Source: JBMNGN01 sp050949865
Lineage (GTDB): Bacteria; Bacillota; Syntrophomonadia; Syntrophomonadales; Syntrophomonadaceae
Length of the DNA: 64,000 nt
Direction: 5' to 3'
Assembly (NCBI GenBank): GCA_050949865.1
Contig: JBMNGN010000003.1
Span: forward strand, 1 to 64,000
The notes beneath the pieces are model-generated. The model was not told the origin of the DNA, searched no databases, and saw only the letters and a list, made by a program, of their open reading frames with translations. Below, piece by piece: positions 24,320 to 33,456 of this stretch. The first letter of the stretch is position 1. The number at the start of each line of letters is the position of its first letter. The translations under genes and the position numbers were made by a program.

Positions 24320-25774
24320 CTAAATGCTTGATTCCTGGAATTGATGCCAAGACTGGCTCTGAAGCAGTTTTCTTTCCACAAAAAAGCGGTCGGCTAATGG
24401 ATCATAATTTACAATATCCGCAGATACAGCTGGATTCCCAGGTTTAATATGAAGGATAATGGCCGAATAGGGTATACTTGATTCCGAATAAAGGCCTCTC
24501 ATCCCAGCCGCCCCGGAGGTACCAGGGTTAATTACCAAAGAATCATTATAAGTCTCAATGCTTTGTTTGTGGGTATGGCCGTTGATAATCAAAGGGAAAT
24601 ATTCAATTAATTGCCTGCCAATTTCAGGATTGTGAATTACTAATAGATCAGGTTCCGCTCCTTGTTCTGACCTAATAGCCTTTAGAGAGGCAACCTGGTG
24701 TTCGCTCATATCCTTCCAGGCAGCAGGGTCCTTTGCCTCAACTACATTGGATGTGGAAAGGGGATCGGGGCTTCCCAGTATTTTTAAACCTTTGATTTCT
24801 ATCATTTTATCATCTAGAACCACACCGTTTTTTAAGCTCATGATATAATTGATAATTTCAGGTGTATCGTGGTTTCCAGGGCAAAACACATACGGTACTT
24901 CCAGCTGGTTTAAACCTTCAGTTACTTTGGTTTCCAGAGGTGAACCGAAATCGGTTAAATCGCCGGCATCTATAATCAAATCAACTCCGAAACTAGTAGC
25001 TAGTCCCTTGATAAACTCAATTCCTACCGGATTAGAGTGTAAATCACTAATCAGCAACACCTGCAGGATAGAGGGGTCTTTTTCAGGGCTGCCCAGGAAA
25101 GAAAGACGGTCAACATTATCAACCAGGGCTTGCATGTTGCCAACTACCAGGCGGGTATTCTCCTGCATCTCCTCCAGACGATCCATTAATTCACCAGGGG
25201 TAGCAATAATACTGGGGGCAAGGGAAATAACCCCATTATACTCAAGCTCATCAAAAGCCGCAATGCTATAGGTGCTGACCCCGGTCAAGAGTATACCGGT
25301 TATGATCATCGCTGGTACGAGTCCGTAGAGTAACGCGGTTCTAAAACGGGTTCGCCAGATTGCCAGAACCAGGAGCGAAGCACCCAAAAAACCAACCAGC
25401 GCTTGGCGGAGGATGTACAGACAGGCAACCTTAAAAACATTTTCCCGCAGATGCTTTAGCAGAGCAGGTTGGTTATCAGAATAGTCGAATATATTACTGG
25501 CAAGGCTGGTTCCAATATACTCAATTCTTACCCGGAGTTCAAAGGGTATTTGATGGGTGTTTGCCCCGATACTACCGAAGGGGGGGATTTCCATAATTGT
25601 TTTTCCCTGAATTGAAGGCAGGGTGCATATCTTGAGAGCCAGGCCTTTAAAATCGTATACCATTGGGCCAAAGAGGTATACAAAAAGCAAAGCCCCAGTT
25701 AGAGCGGTAACCATAATGGCACCATACTTAAAATATTTTTGGCAGCAGGCAGGCATATACTCAACCGCGCGCAT
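24320..25774 (-). CDS. Membrane-anchored metallophosphoesterase
   Basis: A 484-residue protein. It has an N-terminal membrane helix (about 17-38) and two more near 115-168, so about 75 residues lie between the first and second helices, probably outside the cell. The C-terminal half is a calcineurin-like phosphoesterase with DLHSN, GDLTD, GNHD and GHTHKQ metal-binding motifs in order. Substrate unknown; relatives include YkuE-type and other lipid-pyrophosphate or cyclic nucleotide enzymes. It is monocistronic as far as can be seen. Confidence 0.85.
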   Translation of the reverse strand: MRAVEYMPACCQKYFKYGAIMVTALTGALLFVYLFGPMVYDFKGLALKICTLPSIQGKTIMEIPPFGSIGANTHQIPFELRVRIEYIGTSLASNIFDYSDNQPALLKHLRENVFKVACLYILRQALVGFLGASLLVLAIWRTRFRTALLYGLVPAMIITGILLTGVSTYSIAAFDELEYNGVISLAPSIIATPGELMDRLEEMQENTRLVVGNMQALVDNVDRLSFLGSPEKDPSILQVLLISDLHSNPVGIEFIKGLATSFGVDLIIDAGDLTDFGSPLETKVTEGLNQLEVPYVFCPGNHDTPEIINYIMSLKNGVVLDDKMIEIKGLKILGSPDPLSTSNVVEAKDPAAWKDMSEHQVASLKAIRSEQGAEPDLLVIHNPEIGRQLIEYFPLIINGHTHKQSIETYNDSLVINPGTSGAAGMRGLYSESSIPYSAIILHIKPGNPAVSADIVNYDPLADRFFVERKLLQSQSWHQFQESSI

Positions 25775-25905
25775 AATAAATACTCCCCTAAGAAGTCCTT
25801 ATGTATTTAACCTGCCAAAAAAAGAGCTTAATTCATTTTAACACGGTTTTTCCTACTAGCCGATTAGAATCTTATGCCATAAAAACTTTGCAACAGGTGA
25901 ATGGA

Positions 25906-26925
25906 TTAAGATTGCTTATTGTAGAGGATTTGCTGGTATAAAGAGAGGTAGTTCTCAACCATAGTGCCCTGGCTGAAATGCTTTTTCACCCAATTTCGGC
26001 AATTCTTTCGTTTAAGAGTGGCTATTTTGGGTATACATTCGCAGGCCTCACTTACATTATTGACCAGGAAGCCAGTTTGTTGGTCCTTGATAACTTCCGG
26101 CATAGAACCTTTATTAAAGGCAATAACCGGGGTCCCGCAGGCCATTGATTCAATAACGCTGAGGCCAAAAGGCTCGTTAAAAAATATCGGGTGCAGTAAG
26201 GCGTAGGCATTCCCTAGAAGCGTATTCCGTTCTGTTGGACCAACTGAACCCAGGTATACCACCTGCCGGTTATCGATCCGGGGAGCGATCTTATTCTTGA
26301 AATAGGCATGATCTTGAATAATACCTGCTAGGTATAGTTTCATACCGCTATGGGCGGCGATTTCTATTGCTTCGTAAGTTCCTTTATCCGGATGAATTCT
26401 GCCGAAATAAACCAAATAATCCCCAGGTTGATCTACATAAGTAAATTCTTTAAGATCAATGCCGTGGTAAACGGTGGCTATATAATCCAAGCTCGGATCC
26501 CGATCAGCATTGCTGATTGATACATAATAATTACCCCGATTGTATTTTTGGTATACAGGTAGAATTTTGGGGGAGGAAAACCCGTGGATAGTAGTTATCA
26601 TCGGGGTTGTAACCATCCGGCTGAAGCATAAGGGCAGAAAATCATAATGGTTGTGAATAATATCAAATTCTTCTGCCCGTTCGAAAAGATTAGCGATATG
26701 CAGAGCCTCCCAGACTTTTGGATCAATATCTTTATTCTCTTCATATGGGGTTGCACAGATATGCTCAAGCCGGGCCTTAGTAATGGAATCACCGGTAGCA
26801 AAGAGAGTAACATCCATACCCCGCTCTACAAGTCCTTCAGCTATTAAAGAGACTATTTTTTCCCATGGCCCATAATGTCTGGGAGGAGTTCTCCAGGCAA
26901 TTGGGGATAGTAATGCTATTCTCAT
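25906..26925 (-). CDS. Family 4 glycosyltransferase
   Basis: A 339-residue GT-B glycosyltransferase. Features are PRHYGPWEKIVSLIAEGL at the donor or acceptor loop, IHNHYDFLPL, VYFGRIHPDKGTYEAIEIA, and the C-terminal EPFGLSVIESMACGTPVIAFNKGSMPEVI typical of GT4. Sugar and acceptor are unknown. It is alone on its strand and not adjacent to the glycan locus at 6.5-11.7 kb. ATG 26925 follows AGAAGGAGAG. Confidence 0.9.
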   Translation of the reverse strand: MRIALLSPIAWRTPPRHYGPWEKIVSLIAEGLVERGMDVTLFATGDSITKARLEHICATPYEENKDIDPKVWEALHIANLFERAEEFDIIHNHYDFLPLCFSRMVTTPMITTIHGFSSPKILPVYQKYNRGNYYVSISNADRDPSLDYIATVYHGIDLKEFTYVDQPGDYLVYFGRIHPDKGTYEAIEIAAHSGMKLYLAGIIQDHAYFKNKIAPRIDNRQVVYLGSVGPTERNTLLGNAYALLHPIFFNEPFGLSVIESMACGTPVIAFNKGSMPEVIKDQQTGFLVNNVSEACECIPKIATLKRKNCRNWVKKHFSQGTMVENYLSLYQQILYNKQS

Positions 26926-27104
26926 CTATACTCTCCTTCTAGTTCAGTTTTAAGAAAAACCATGGACTTTTTGAATAATTAGGTCGCTGGTTTCCCGCTT
27001 ATACTTATATTATTTTAATAAAATAATTGCTTGGTGCTTTTTTGTCTTTATGGCAAACCTGCTTTTCACCGGGATTTGTTACAGATTAGTTTACCATAAT
27101 CTAA

Positions 27105-27136
27105 AAAAAAAATAAAAAGGGAGCAAGTCCCTTTTT
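27105..27136 (-). terminator. Terminator after the coat protein genes
   Basis: AAAAAGGGA (27114-27122) pairs with TCCCTTTTT (27128-27136). On the minus strand a T-rich tract follows (27105-27113). It may also work for rightward transcripts. Confidence 0.75.
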
Positions 27137-27159
27137 ATTTATATAAGTCAAACCTTTGA

Positions 27160-27417
27160 CTATACTCCCAGTTGAGACCTGACCTGTTGGATTTCTTGGC
27201 TGTTAGCAGCTGATGAAGGATGATAGAACCCTTTTTGCTGGGCTATCTGGAAAAGCTGGTACTGGAATTGCTCATCAGAATTCCTCATCTGCTGAAGATT
27301 CTGTCTCAATTGCTGGTTTGAAGTTTGGGTTATTATTGTAGCATACTGGTTGAGACTTCCGTTGATAGTGGAAATCATATCGTTTACCATTTCTTTATCA
27401 GTCATATGCTTGTTCAT
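27160..27417 (-). CDS. CotF-like spore coat protein
   Basis: An 85-residue protein with the CotF helical domain (MTDKEMVNDMISTINGSLNQYATIITQ...RNSDEQFQYQLFQIAQQKGFYHP). Proteins of this type are coat components or coat-associated in endospore formers. It lies 12 bases after a second small coat-like gene, presumably in the same operon, and is the main evidence in the window for sporulation. Confidence 0.82.
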   Translation of the reverse strand: MNKHMTDKEMVNDMISTINGSLNQYATIITQTSNQQLRQNLQQMRNSDEQFQYQLFQIAQQKGFYHPSSAANSQEIQQVRSQLGV

Positions 27418-27429
27418 TGTTTCAGCTCC

Positions 27430-27612
27430 TTATCCTAAAAATGATATAAGCTTCTGTCTAGCCTGGCTGGCCGATCTGGCTGACTGGGCAAACATTTGGG
27501 CGATTTGAGAATCCTGGCATTGTTCAGCATAGAAATTTAGTTTTCTTTCTACAGTTTCGTGGGCTCCGATTAGATGCCTTAAATGCTGAAGTTCTATAGT
27601 GGTTAGATTCAT
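27430..27612 (-). CDS. Small CotF-related protein
   Basis: A 60-residue helical protein (LTTIELQHLRHLIGAHETVERKLNFYAEQCQDSQIAQMF) like the N-terminal half of CotF-family ferritin-like bundles. ATG 27612 is preferred to an upstream ATG at 27651 because AAAGGAG lies about 11 bases ahead. It probably works with the coat protein gene downstream. Confidence 0.7.
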   Translation of the reverse strand: MNLTTIELQHLRHLIGAHETVERKLNFYAEQCQDSQIAQMFAQSARSASQARQKLISFLG

Positions 27613-27730
27613 TCTAGAAAGCGCTCCTTTCAATGAATATTCTGTGAACACTAATATATTGTGCAGTTTTCAATTTGTTATACAGCCAAATTACCTCTAA
27701 GGCATCCATATAAAAATATCTTGGTCTGGT

Positions 27731-28156
27731 TTAATGGTTTCTGTTCCGGTTTTTTGGTCCGGTCTTTCTTCTTTTTTTAACCGATGGTATATTTCCTGTA
27801 CTGGATTTTCCGTTTTTTTCCAGCGGAAATAATTCGCCGTGAACGAACCGATGTACAGCTACCAGGTTGGCGTCTGCATCTTTTCCCCAAATAGAAATTG
27901 ATATATTGTCGGTAGTATTCAGCCCAATCTGAATCTCATATTGAAGAATCTCAGCGATATCAAATACATCATATTCCGATGATAATGGGGGTACAGTAAA
28001 AGAACTTGAACCTACCTGTGTTTTCTCACCGTTCAAGCTGTAAACTGCCAGTTCCACATTAACCGGTTCGGAGTCGTTGTTTAATACTTTAACCCAGGCG
28101 CTAATTGAAGAATTGGATGCTGCATTTTCTACTGGTCCAGTAGAAAACCATTTCAT
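27731..28156 (-). CDS. Hypothetical beta-rich protein with basic tail
   Basis: A 141-residue protein without a signal peptide. Residues 15-110 alternate hydrophobic and polar residues, as in a beta sandwich (AWVKVLNNDSEPVNVELAVYSLNG). The tail is strongly basic (KKRRKTGPKNRN). No family is recognised with confidence. ATG 28156 follows AAAGGTGG. Its place beside coat genes on the same strand suggests a spore surface role, but this is only context. Confidence 0.6.
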   Translation of the reverse strand: MKWFSTGPVENAASNSSISAWVKVLNNDSEPVNVELAVYSLNGEKTQVGSSSFTVPPLSSEYDVFDIAEILQYEIQIGLNTTDNISISIWGKDADANLVAVHRFVHGELFPLEKNGKSSTGNIPSVKKRRKTGPKNRNRNH

Positions 28157-28254
28157 TATTTTGGGCCACCTTTCTCGTAGTTATATTCATTATTATTCGG
28201 TCAGGAAGAGTTTTGTTACTATAATGGATTAGAGAAAGGCCAAAACAGATGTAT

Positions 28255-29022
28255 TTAGGTTATTAACATCCCACCATCAATTAGATACAGGGCCCCGGTA
28301 ATATATTGGGCCTGGTCTGAAGCCAAAAATCTAATTAAATCTGCTACTTCATGAGATTCACCATACCTTTTCAGGGGTATTTGCTGTTCAAAGGCCTGCT
28401 TTACTGAGTTCGGGTCATCTGGAGCAGCCCCGGATTCTATGGCCCGCATCATTCGATTATTAATGGGCCCGGGACATACAGCATTGACTCGAATTCCCCA
28501 TGGAGCACATTCCAGGGCTGCCGTCTTAGTTAATCCATTGACTGCATGTTTGGAAGCGATATAAGGGGCCAATCCCGCTGAGCCGATAAAACCAGCTACG
28601 GAGGAGACATTAACAATTGTGCCGCTTTTTTGTTGGACCATTTTTGATATAACATGTTTAAGGCCGTAAAAGACTCCCTTAACATTTACACTTAGTACCC
28701 TGTCCAGATTATTGGAGTCCTGATCCTTAATCAGGGCAAAATCTCCTTCTATTCCCGCATTATTAATAAAAACGTCAATTCTGCCGTAAGCAGTCCAGGC
28801 TTTATCTACATAATTGATTACCTGAGCTTCCTGGCTTACATCTGCAGCTACGGTTATGCAGGTTTGTGAAATACCTAAATCTTGAACTGCCTGATCAAGT
28901 TCCTGTTGCTTTAGATCCACCAGAACAATTTTGGCCCCATTTTGAGCAAACACCCTGGCTGTAGCTTTTCCAATTCCTCCAGCACCGCCAGTAATTATAA
29001 CTACCCGATCTTGAAATTCCAT
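28255..29022 (-). CDS. SDR-family oxidoreductase
   Basis: A 255-residue classical SDR with TGGAGGIGKA, NNAGIEG, VNVSSVAGF, catalytic YIASK and a C-terminal YITGALYLIDGGM. It is more distant from the two SDRs of the C4-acid region than they are from each other. ATG 29022 is preferred, after AGGAGG, over an upstream TTG. Substrate unknown. Confidence 0.85.
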   Translation of the reverse strand: MEFQDRVVIITGGAGGIGKATARVFAQNGAKIVLVDLKQQELDQAVQDLGISQTCITVAADVSQEAQVINYVDKAWTAYGRIDVFINNAGIEGDFALIKDQDSNNLDRVLSVNVKGVFYGLKHVISKMVQQKSGTIVNVSSVAGFIGSAGLAPYIASKHAVNGLTKTAALECAPWGIRVNAVCPGPINNRMMRAIESGAAPDDPNSVKQAFEQQIPLKRYGESHEVADLIRFLASDQAQYITGALYLIDGGMLIT

Positions 29023-29100
29023 AATATTGCTTGCCTCCTGCAAATCATTTTTTTATCGTAGTTTGTCCTCCTGACTAACTGATGGATGGCATGGGGACTG

Positions 29101-29150
29101 CGAGGGTGAGGGTGACATAAGGAACGTCCCATGTCACCTGTTATCCCTCA
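29101..29150. repeat. REP-like hairpin element
   Basis: GGTGACAT and ATGTCACC form a perfect inner stem around AAGGAACGTCCC, with outer GAGGG/CCCTC pairing. The GAACGTCCC/GTGACA wording resembles dispersed elements linked to REP-associated tyrosine transposases in Firmicutes. A related hairpin lies at 59961-60018. No transposase is in this window. Confidence 0.5.
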
Positions 29151-29157
29151 TAATGCC

Positions 29158-29191
29158 TAAAAAAAGTCTGTACCTGGTGGTTGGTACAGAC
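29158..29191 (-). terminator. Terminator after the YndM-like gene
   Basis: GTCTGTACC (29166-29174) pairs perfectly with GGTACAGAC (29183-29191). On the minus strand a run of seven Ts follows. Confidence 0.88.
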
Positions 29192-29207
29192 AAGTGTTCT
29201 ATTTTTG

Positions 29208-29561
29208 CTAGGGAGCTACTTTATCAGTAGTGAGCAGGTATTGATGGAAAAAGTATTCTGCAATCGCAATTATGACTGCTAGTAAAAGCAAAGCTGTCCA
29301 GCTAACTGCAAAAGTAGGAACGACCAATGAGATTATATATGCAACCAAGGCTGCCATTATTCCATCACCTATGCTGGCTGCTATTTTTCCGTATGCTGGC
29401 AAAACTACCAGATCACCCACCAAGTAATTCACTGCAGTTCCAATTAGAGCGGCAAGTAAGATCCAGCCCCAGGGGTTGTTATCTATTAATGCCAAAGTTA
29501 CGTAGAATGCAATAAGGGTTACTACAAATTTTACGATAAGGGACATTGCTGTTTTGCTCAT
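29208..29561 (-). CDS. YndM/DUF2512-type membrane protein
   Basis: A 117-residue protein made almost wholly of four membrane helices (about 7-27, 31-50, 60-80, 85-108). The GTAVNYLVGDLVVLPAYG motif near residue 40 is characteristic of DUF2512, found in endospore formers. Function unknown. ATG 29561 follows GGAGGTGAT. Confidence 0.78.
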   Translation of the reverse strand: MSKTAMSLIVKFVVTLIAFYVTLALIDNNPWGWILLAALIGTAVNYLVGDLVVLPAYGKIAASIGDGIMAALVAYIISLVVPTFAVSWTALLLLAVIIAIAEYFFHQYLLTTDKVAP

Positions 29562-29658
29562 TAATAATCACCTCCGTCGGTTTAATTGTGTCCAATACGC
29601 TGGATTATTATACCTAGCAATTAGAATGTATTAGACGGAGATAAAAACAGGTATTAGA

Positions 29659-30963
29659 TCAGCCCTTTACTTCCTTTAAGCGGCTGTTTATAGTCCTGAG
29701 CAAGCCTTCGCTGGTTTCAGCATCTCCATGATTTACCCCCTGCCTGCTATAATGAGCTTTTAAAAAAAGGTGGGTTAAAGCAAGAATTTCAGCCTTTGGA
29801 AAAAGCGGGTTGGTTTCAGCCCAAGTGATGCGTAAACCATATTCAAGAGGGGTTTCGGAGGGGTTTTTTGCGAAGCCGTATTTTTGACCGGTTTTTAACA
29901 GGTTTTGATATGAACGAAAGACCCGGTAATAAGGAGTAGGATTTTTAAAAAAACAAGCTTTAAATTTATGATGTATAGACCGTAAAGCCAACCTGCACCG
30001 GGTACTAATTTTATTCCACCACAATATAAACATTTTCCAGACAGAATATTGTCTGCTATTATACGGGTTAAACGGTTGGGTGGGTAATGTCTTAAGGGAT
30101 AGGCCGCTCTTAAGGAATTGTACCAGCCCCTTAACTATAAATACCATTAGGAATCCCCCAAAAAGCCATATAGGGAGGAAGAACCAGGGGGAGATTTCTC
30201 TGGCCATTGGAACACTATCAGAAGTGCCGGGTATATTGCCGGGCTCAAAATTAGTTGGTTGGGAATGGGTTACCAGTTTAAGGTGGGAATCCAGGAATTC
30301 AAAAATGGCTAAAACGGCAGCCGATATCAGTTTTAAGGCAGATTCCATAAGTTGGTGAGCTTCGCCCGAGAACAAGACTACGAACAGGAATATGGCAACT
30401 ACATAGGGGACCAAGGCATGAAATGCTACAATATCATACCTGGGCTTAATCTGCATAGAATTGCTGGCTTCCAGGGCCAGGGTCAAGGCCAGGGCAATAA
30501 ACCAGCAGGTGATAATTATGGTCAGGGTTAAGTTGCTTAAGCCAATTGAGATCAACAGGTAAACAGCCGGGATCACCAGTGCTGAACTTACTTCAAACAC
30601 CTTTATCCCCAGGGAACGGCTTAACTGGCTGGAGACGGGAGGCTGCAAAAGAAAATAAACCCCTATAGTCCAGGAAAGGGCAAGGCAGACTAGAATAAAT
30701 ATGTATAGAGCCAAGGATTGGTATTCGGGACCGATGGGAAGCCCCAGTTTAGGAATCAGCCAGCATAATCCCACCAGGAAGGCTGAATAAAAAAAGTAGC
30801 CGAAGAAATTTAATAAACCGAATTTGAGTACCGTGGAGCCGAAATTCAGGATTTTTTCGCTTATTTTAAAACCCAGCCAGGTAGGTATAAGGCCCAAAAC
30901 CAACAAACCGGAGACACTTGCCCATGGGCCGGGAATAGCATTAACAAGGTTAAAGCCAACCAC
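29659..30963 (-). CDS. DUF4129-containing membrane protein of the MoxR-DUF58 operon
   Basis: The given frame has 434 residues from GTG 30963. The N-terminal half has about six membrane helices. Another membrane segment lies near 250-275, and the C-terminal 100 residues form a DUF4129 domain (YGFAKNPSETPLEYGLRI). No transglutaminase domain is present. Sequence upstream of GTG 30963 stays open and encodes another hydrophobic helix (IIRAATLLTISVYCWYT). A good AGAGGAG stands before ATC/ATT codons at 31014 and 31011 that overlap the DUF58 stop, so the true start may be non-standard and upstream. It acts with the next two genes in envelope assembly, role unclear. Confidence 0.75.
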   Translation of the reverse strand: MVGFNLVNAIPGPWASVSGLLVLGLIPTWLGFKISEKILNFGSTVLKFGLLNFFGYFFYSAFLVGLCWLIPKLGLPIGPEYQSLALYIFILVCLALSWTIGVYFLLQPPVSSQLSRSLGIKVFEVSSALVIPAVYLLISIGLSNLTLTIIITCWFIALALTLALEASNSMQIKPRYDIVAFHALVPYVVAIFLFVVLFSGEAHQLMESALKLISAAVLAIFEFLDSHLKLVTHSQPTNFEPGNIPGTSDSVPMAREISPWFFLPIWLFGGFLMVFIVKGLVQFLKSGLSLKTLPTQPFNPYNSRQYSVWKMFILWWNKISTRCRLALRSIHHKFKACFFKNPTPYYRVFRSYQNLLKTGQKYGFAKNPSETPLEYGLRITWAETNPLFPKAEILALTHLFLKAHYSRQGVNHGDAETSEGLLRTINSRLKEVKG

Positions 30964-31006
30964 TGTATACCAGCAATAAACGGAGATAGTTAATAATGTA
31001 GCAGCC

Positions 31007-32362
31007 CTAATGATACGAATCGCTCCTCTGTGATAGATCGAAAAACCTTATTTTCGAGCCCGCCAGTTTTCCCATTTGTTCAGTATAAAACCTACGAGTT
31101 GAGCCCTGGTTATGGTAGTTAATTTTATAACCAGATAGGTCAGCATGTTTAGGAGGGTTATAATAGCCAATAATATAAACCAAGGTGTTGGCGGGCACCT
31201 CCTGGATTTTCGACCATAATTCTTTCTGTTGGTTATCAGTGCCCCGGCTGGTTTCATCAATCGACGCGCATATTTTAAGTATATTTTGGGCTTGTACTAC
31301 CCCTTCTTCGAAATCCAGGGTGGTGATTCCTTTTTTTCTGAGCAAACAGGGAATAGTTTTTTTAGTAGCAAAAGATTCTACCCTGGTTTCCCAGGCTAGC
31401 CGGGGGGCATTGGTATAGAATGCGGTTCTGGCTCCTTGCTCAATATGATAAAGGGCAATACCGGCCGCCAGGCTAATCGCATCTTCCAGCAAAGGATCTT
31501 CAATTCGGGTTGTCCCAGGGTTATCAGTATAGCCAGGACAGCTCAAGTCAAGTACTACTAAGCAGAGTTCGGAGTCTTTCCTCTCATACATATTGGTTTT
31601 TAGGCTGCTGGTGCGGGCGGTTGCATACCAGTTTATGCTTCTTTGAGGATCATTTATTTGATAATCCCTTATTCCCTGGACCTGGTAACGATCATCCAGG
31701 CCAAAATTATCTTCCCGATCATTATCCTCCAGGGCAAAGGATCGTAAAAAATCATGGGTATTTTTAGGGTGAGGGAGCACATAGAGATATTGTTCTTTTC
31801 CCAGCTGACGGGTCCCCTGGAACAGACCGGAGGGATCACCAACATAGGATATGGCAGGGGGAATTAAGTATACTCCTCTTAATGTCGGGGTTATAGTAAT
31901 TTTAAAGCTAACTTCCTTCTGGTCTGGAAACCAGGCATAGGAAAGCTTATTGTTTTTCCAGGTTTGGATTATCTCATCCGCCAGGCTGGGGCTGGTGGTG
32001 ATTTCCGAAACGGTGAACGCCGCATCGCTTTCGCACCTGAATTGGGCCGGGAGAGTAAAACTTATTCCACATCTGACCAGGGGAAAAATAGACTTGTTAA
32101 TCAGCCTGAATTCCTGAGTAAATGATTCATGGACAAAGATTTTATCCTGTCCTGTCGTTACCATACCCTGTGATGACCGGCAACTGGTCAGGGTCCAGAA
32201 ATAACTCCATGCTAAATAGCACCAACAGATTAGTAATAACAGAAATACCATAGGTATTCTATAGTATGCGGCTACCAGTATGGCCAAGGCCATTGCTAAT
32301 TGGAATTTCGGGTTGGCGATTGGGGTAACACTAACGACCTGGTAATTATACATTACGCCCAT
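31007..32362 (-). CDS. DUF58 membrane protein
   Basis: A 451-residue protein with two membrane helices near 20-55. A beta-rich region follows, then the DUF58 signature (VQGIRDYQINDPQRSINWYATARTSSLKTNMYE) before a vWA-like segment (LVVLDLSC). DUF58 proteins are almost always encoded with a MoxR ATPase, as here, and form part of a chaperone-like system of the envelope. The start overlaps the MoxR stop: ATG 32362, or ATG 32353 with a better placed purine-rich site. Confidence 0.86.
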   Translation of the reverse strand: MGVMYNYQVVSVTPIANPKFQLAMALAILVAAYYRIPMVFLLLLICWCYLAWSYFWTLTSCRSSQGMVTTGQDKIFVHESFTQEFRLINKSIFPLVRCGISFTLPAQFRCESDAAFTVSEITTSPSLADEIIQTWKNNKLSYAWFPDQKEVSFKITITPTLRGVYLIPPAISYVGDPSGLFQGTRQLGKEQYLYVLPHPKNTHDFLRSFALEDNDREDNFGLDDRYQVQGIRDYQINDPQRSINWYATARTSSLKTNMYERKDSELCLVVLDLSCPGYTDNPGTTRIEDPLLEDAISLAAGIALYHIEQGARTAFYTNAPRLAWETRVESFATKKTIPCLLRKKGITTLDFEEGVVQAQNILKICASIDETSRGTDNQQKELWSKIQEVPANTLVYIIGYYNPPKHADLSGYKINYHNQGSTRRFYTEQMGKLAGSKIRFFDLSQRSDSYH

Positions 32363-33323
32363 CCTTAAAGTTCAGAGGGATTTTTTCCAGGAGCTGTCCA
32401 AGCAAGTCCTCGGCTTGCCAGCCCTTATATCTTTCCGAGGATTTTAATTTCAACCGGTGGGCAAACACTGGTACACATAGTTTTTTAATATCATCGGGTA
32501 AAACATAGTCTCTATTATTAATCAGGGCTAAGGCTTTTGCTGCCCTGGTCATGCTTAGAGATGCGCGGGTGCTTAATGCCAGCTCAATAGAATCGTGGCT
32601 GCGGGTTGCTTCTACGAAGTCCAAAATATATTGGATCAGCGAATCGTCTATATACACCTGTTGGGTTATTTCCTGCAGGGACACAACCTGTTGGGGATTC
32701 AATACTGGTGGCAGCGAATCAACGATATTGCCAGACAAATGCTTGCTTATTATTAGAGTTTCGTCAGCCCTGCTGGGATAGCCAAGTTTAAGTTTTATTA
32801 AAAAACGATCCTGTTGGGCAAAAGGAAGCGGGAAGGTTCCTTCTGACTCTACAGGATTCTGGGTAGCCAGAACCAGAAAAGGCGGTTCAATAATTCTGGT
32901 GTTGCCGTCAACGGTTACCTGTTTTTCCTCCATGGCCTCCAATAAGGCAGATTGAGTACGAGGGGTAGTGCGGTTAATCTCATCAGCCAGCAGTATATTG
33001 GTTAATACCGGACCAGGACGGAATTCGAATTCCCCAGTCTTCAAGTTATAGTAAGTCATTCCGGTCACATCTGATGGCATCAAATCCGGGGTGAACTGAA
33101 TCCTCTTGAATTCGCAGCCAAGTGATCGGGCAATAGTTTTGGCCAGGGTAGTTTTCCCGGTTCCCGGCAAGTCCTCCACCAGTATATGCCCTTGAGCAAG
33201 CAGGGCAGTTAAAGCCAGCTCAACGGCTTCTGACTTACCAATAACTACCGATTCTATTTGTTCTTTGAGCAGGGATATCAGCCGGTAGGCCTCATTTATG
33301 TTAACGGGTTGTTGAGTTGACAA
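32346..33323 (-). CDS. MoxR-family AAA+ ATPase
   Basis: A 325-residue AAA+ ATPase. Walker A is GTGKT (54-58), Walker B is LLADEINR, and MoxR motifs PFLVLATQNPVESEGTFPLPFAQQDRF and LSTRASLSM are present. MoxR ATPases act as chaperones in assembling protein complexes. It heads a three-gene leftward operon with DUF58 and DUF4129 genes. The start is TTG 33323, eight bases after AAGGAG. Confidence 0.93.
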   Translation of the reverse strand: MSTQQPVNINEAYRLISLLKEQIESVVIGKSEAVELALTALLAQGHILVEDLPGTGKTTLAKTIARSLGCEFKRIQFTPDLMPSDVTGMTYYNLKTGEFEFRPGPVLTNILLADEINRTTPRTQSALLEAMEEKQVTVDGNTRIIEPPFLVLATQNPVESEGTFPLPFAQQDRFLIKLKLGYPSRADETLIISKHLSGNIVDSLPPVLNPQQVVSLQEITQQVYIDDSLIQYILDFVEATRSHDSIELALSTRASLSMTRAAKALALINNRDYVLPDDIKKLCVPVFAHRLKLKSSERYKGWQAEDLLGQLLEKIPLNFKDGRNV

Positions 33324-33456
33324 AAAAAAGCTCCTTCCCTAAGGTAATATTATTATACCATACTAATTTCGATTTAATTTATGATATTCCTGCCTAAATC
33401 GAGCTGGCTGGCGGTGATGGCTAAGCAAAAAGTTTTTTGCATCAGGTTAATCATAT

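Noticed and set aside
25623..25841. 72-codon plus-strand frame over the start of the phosphoesterase gene
   Set aside because: Antisense to a well supported membrane phosphoesterase; no ribosome site and no recognisable domain.
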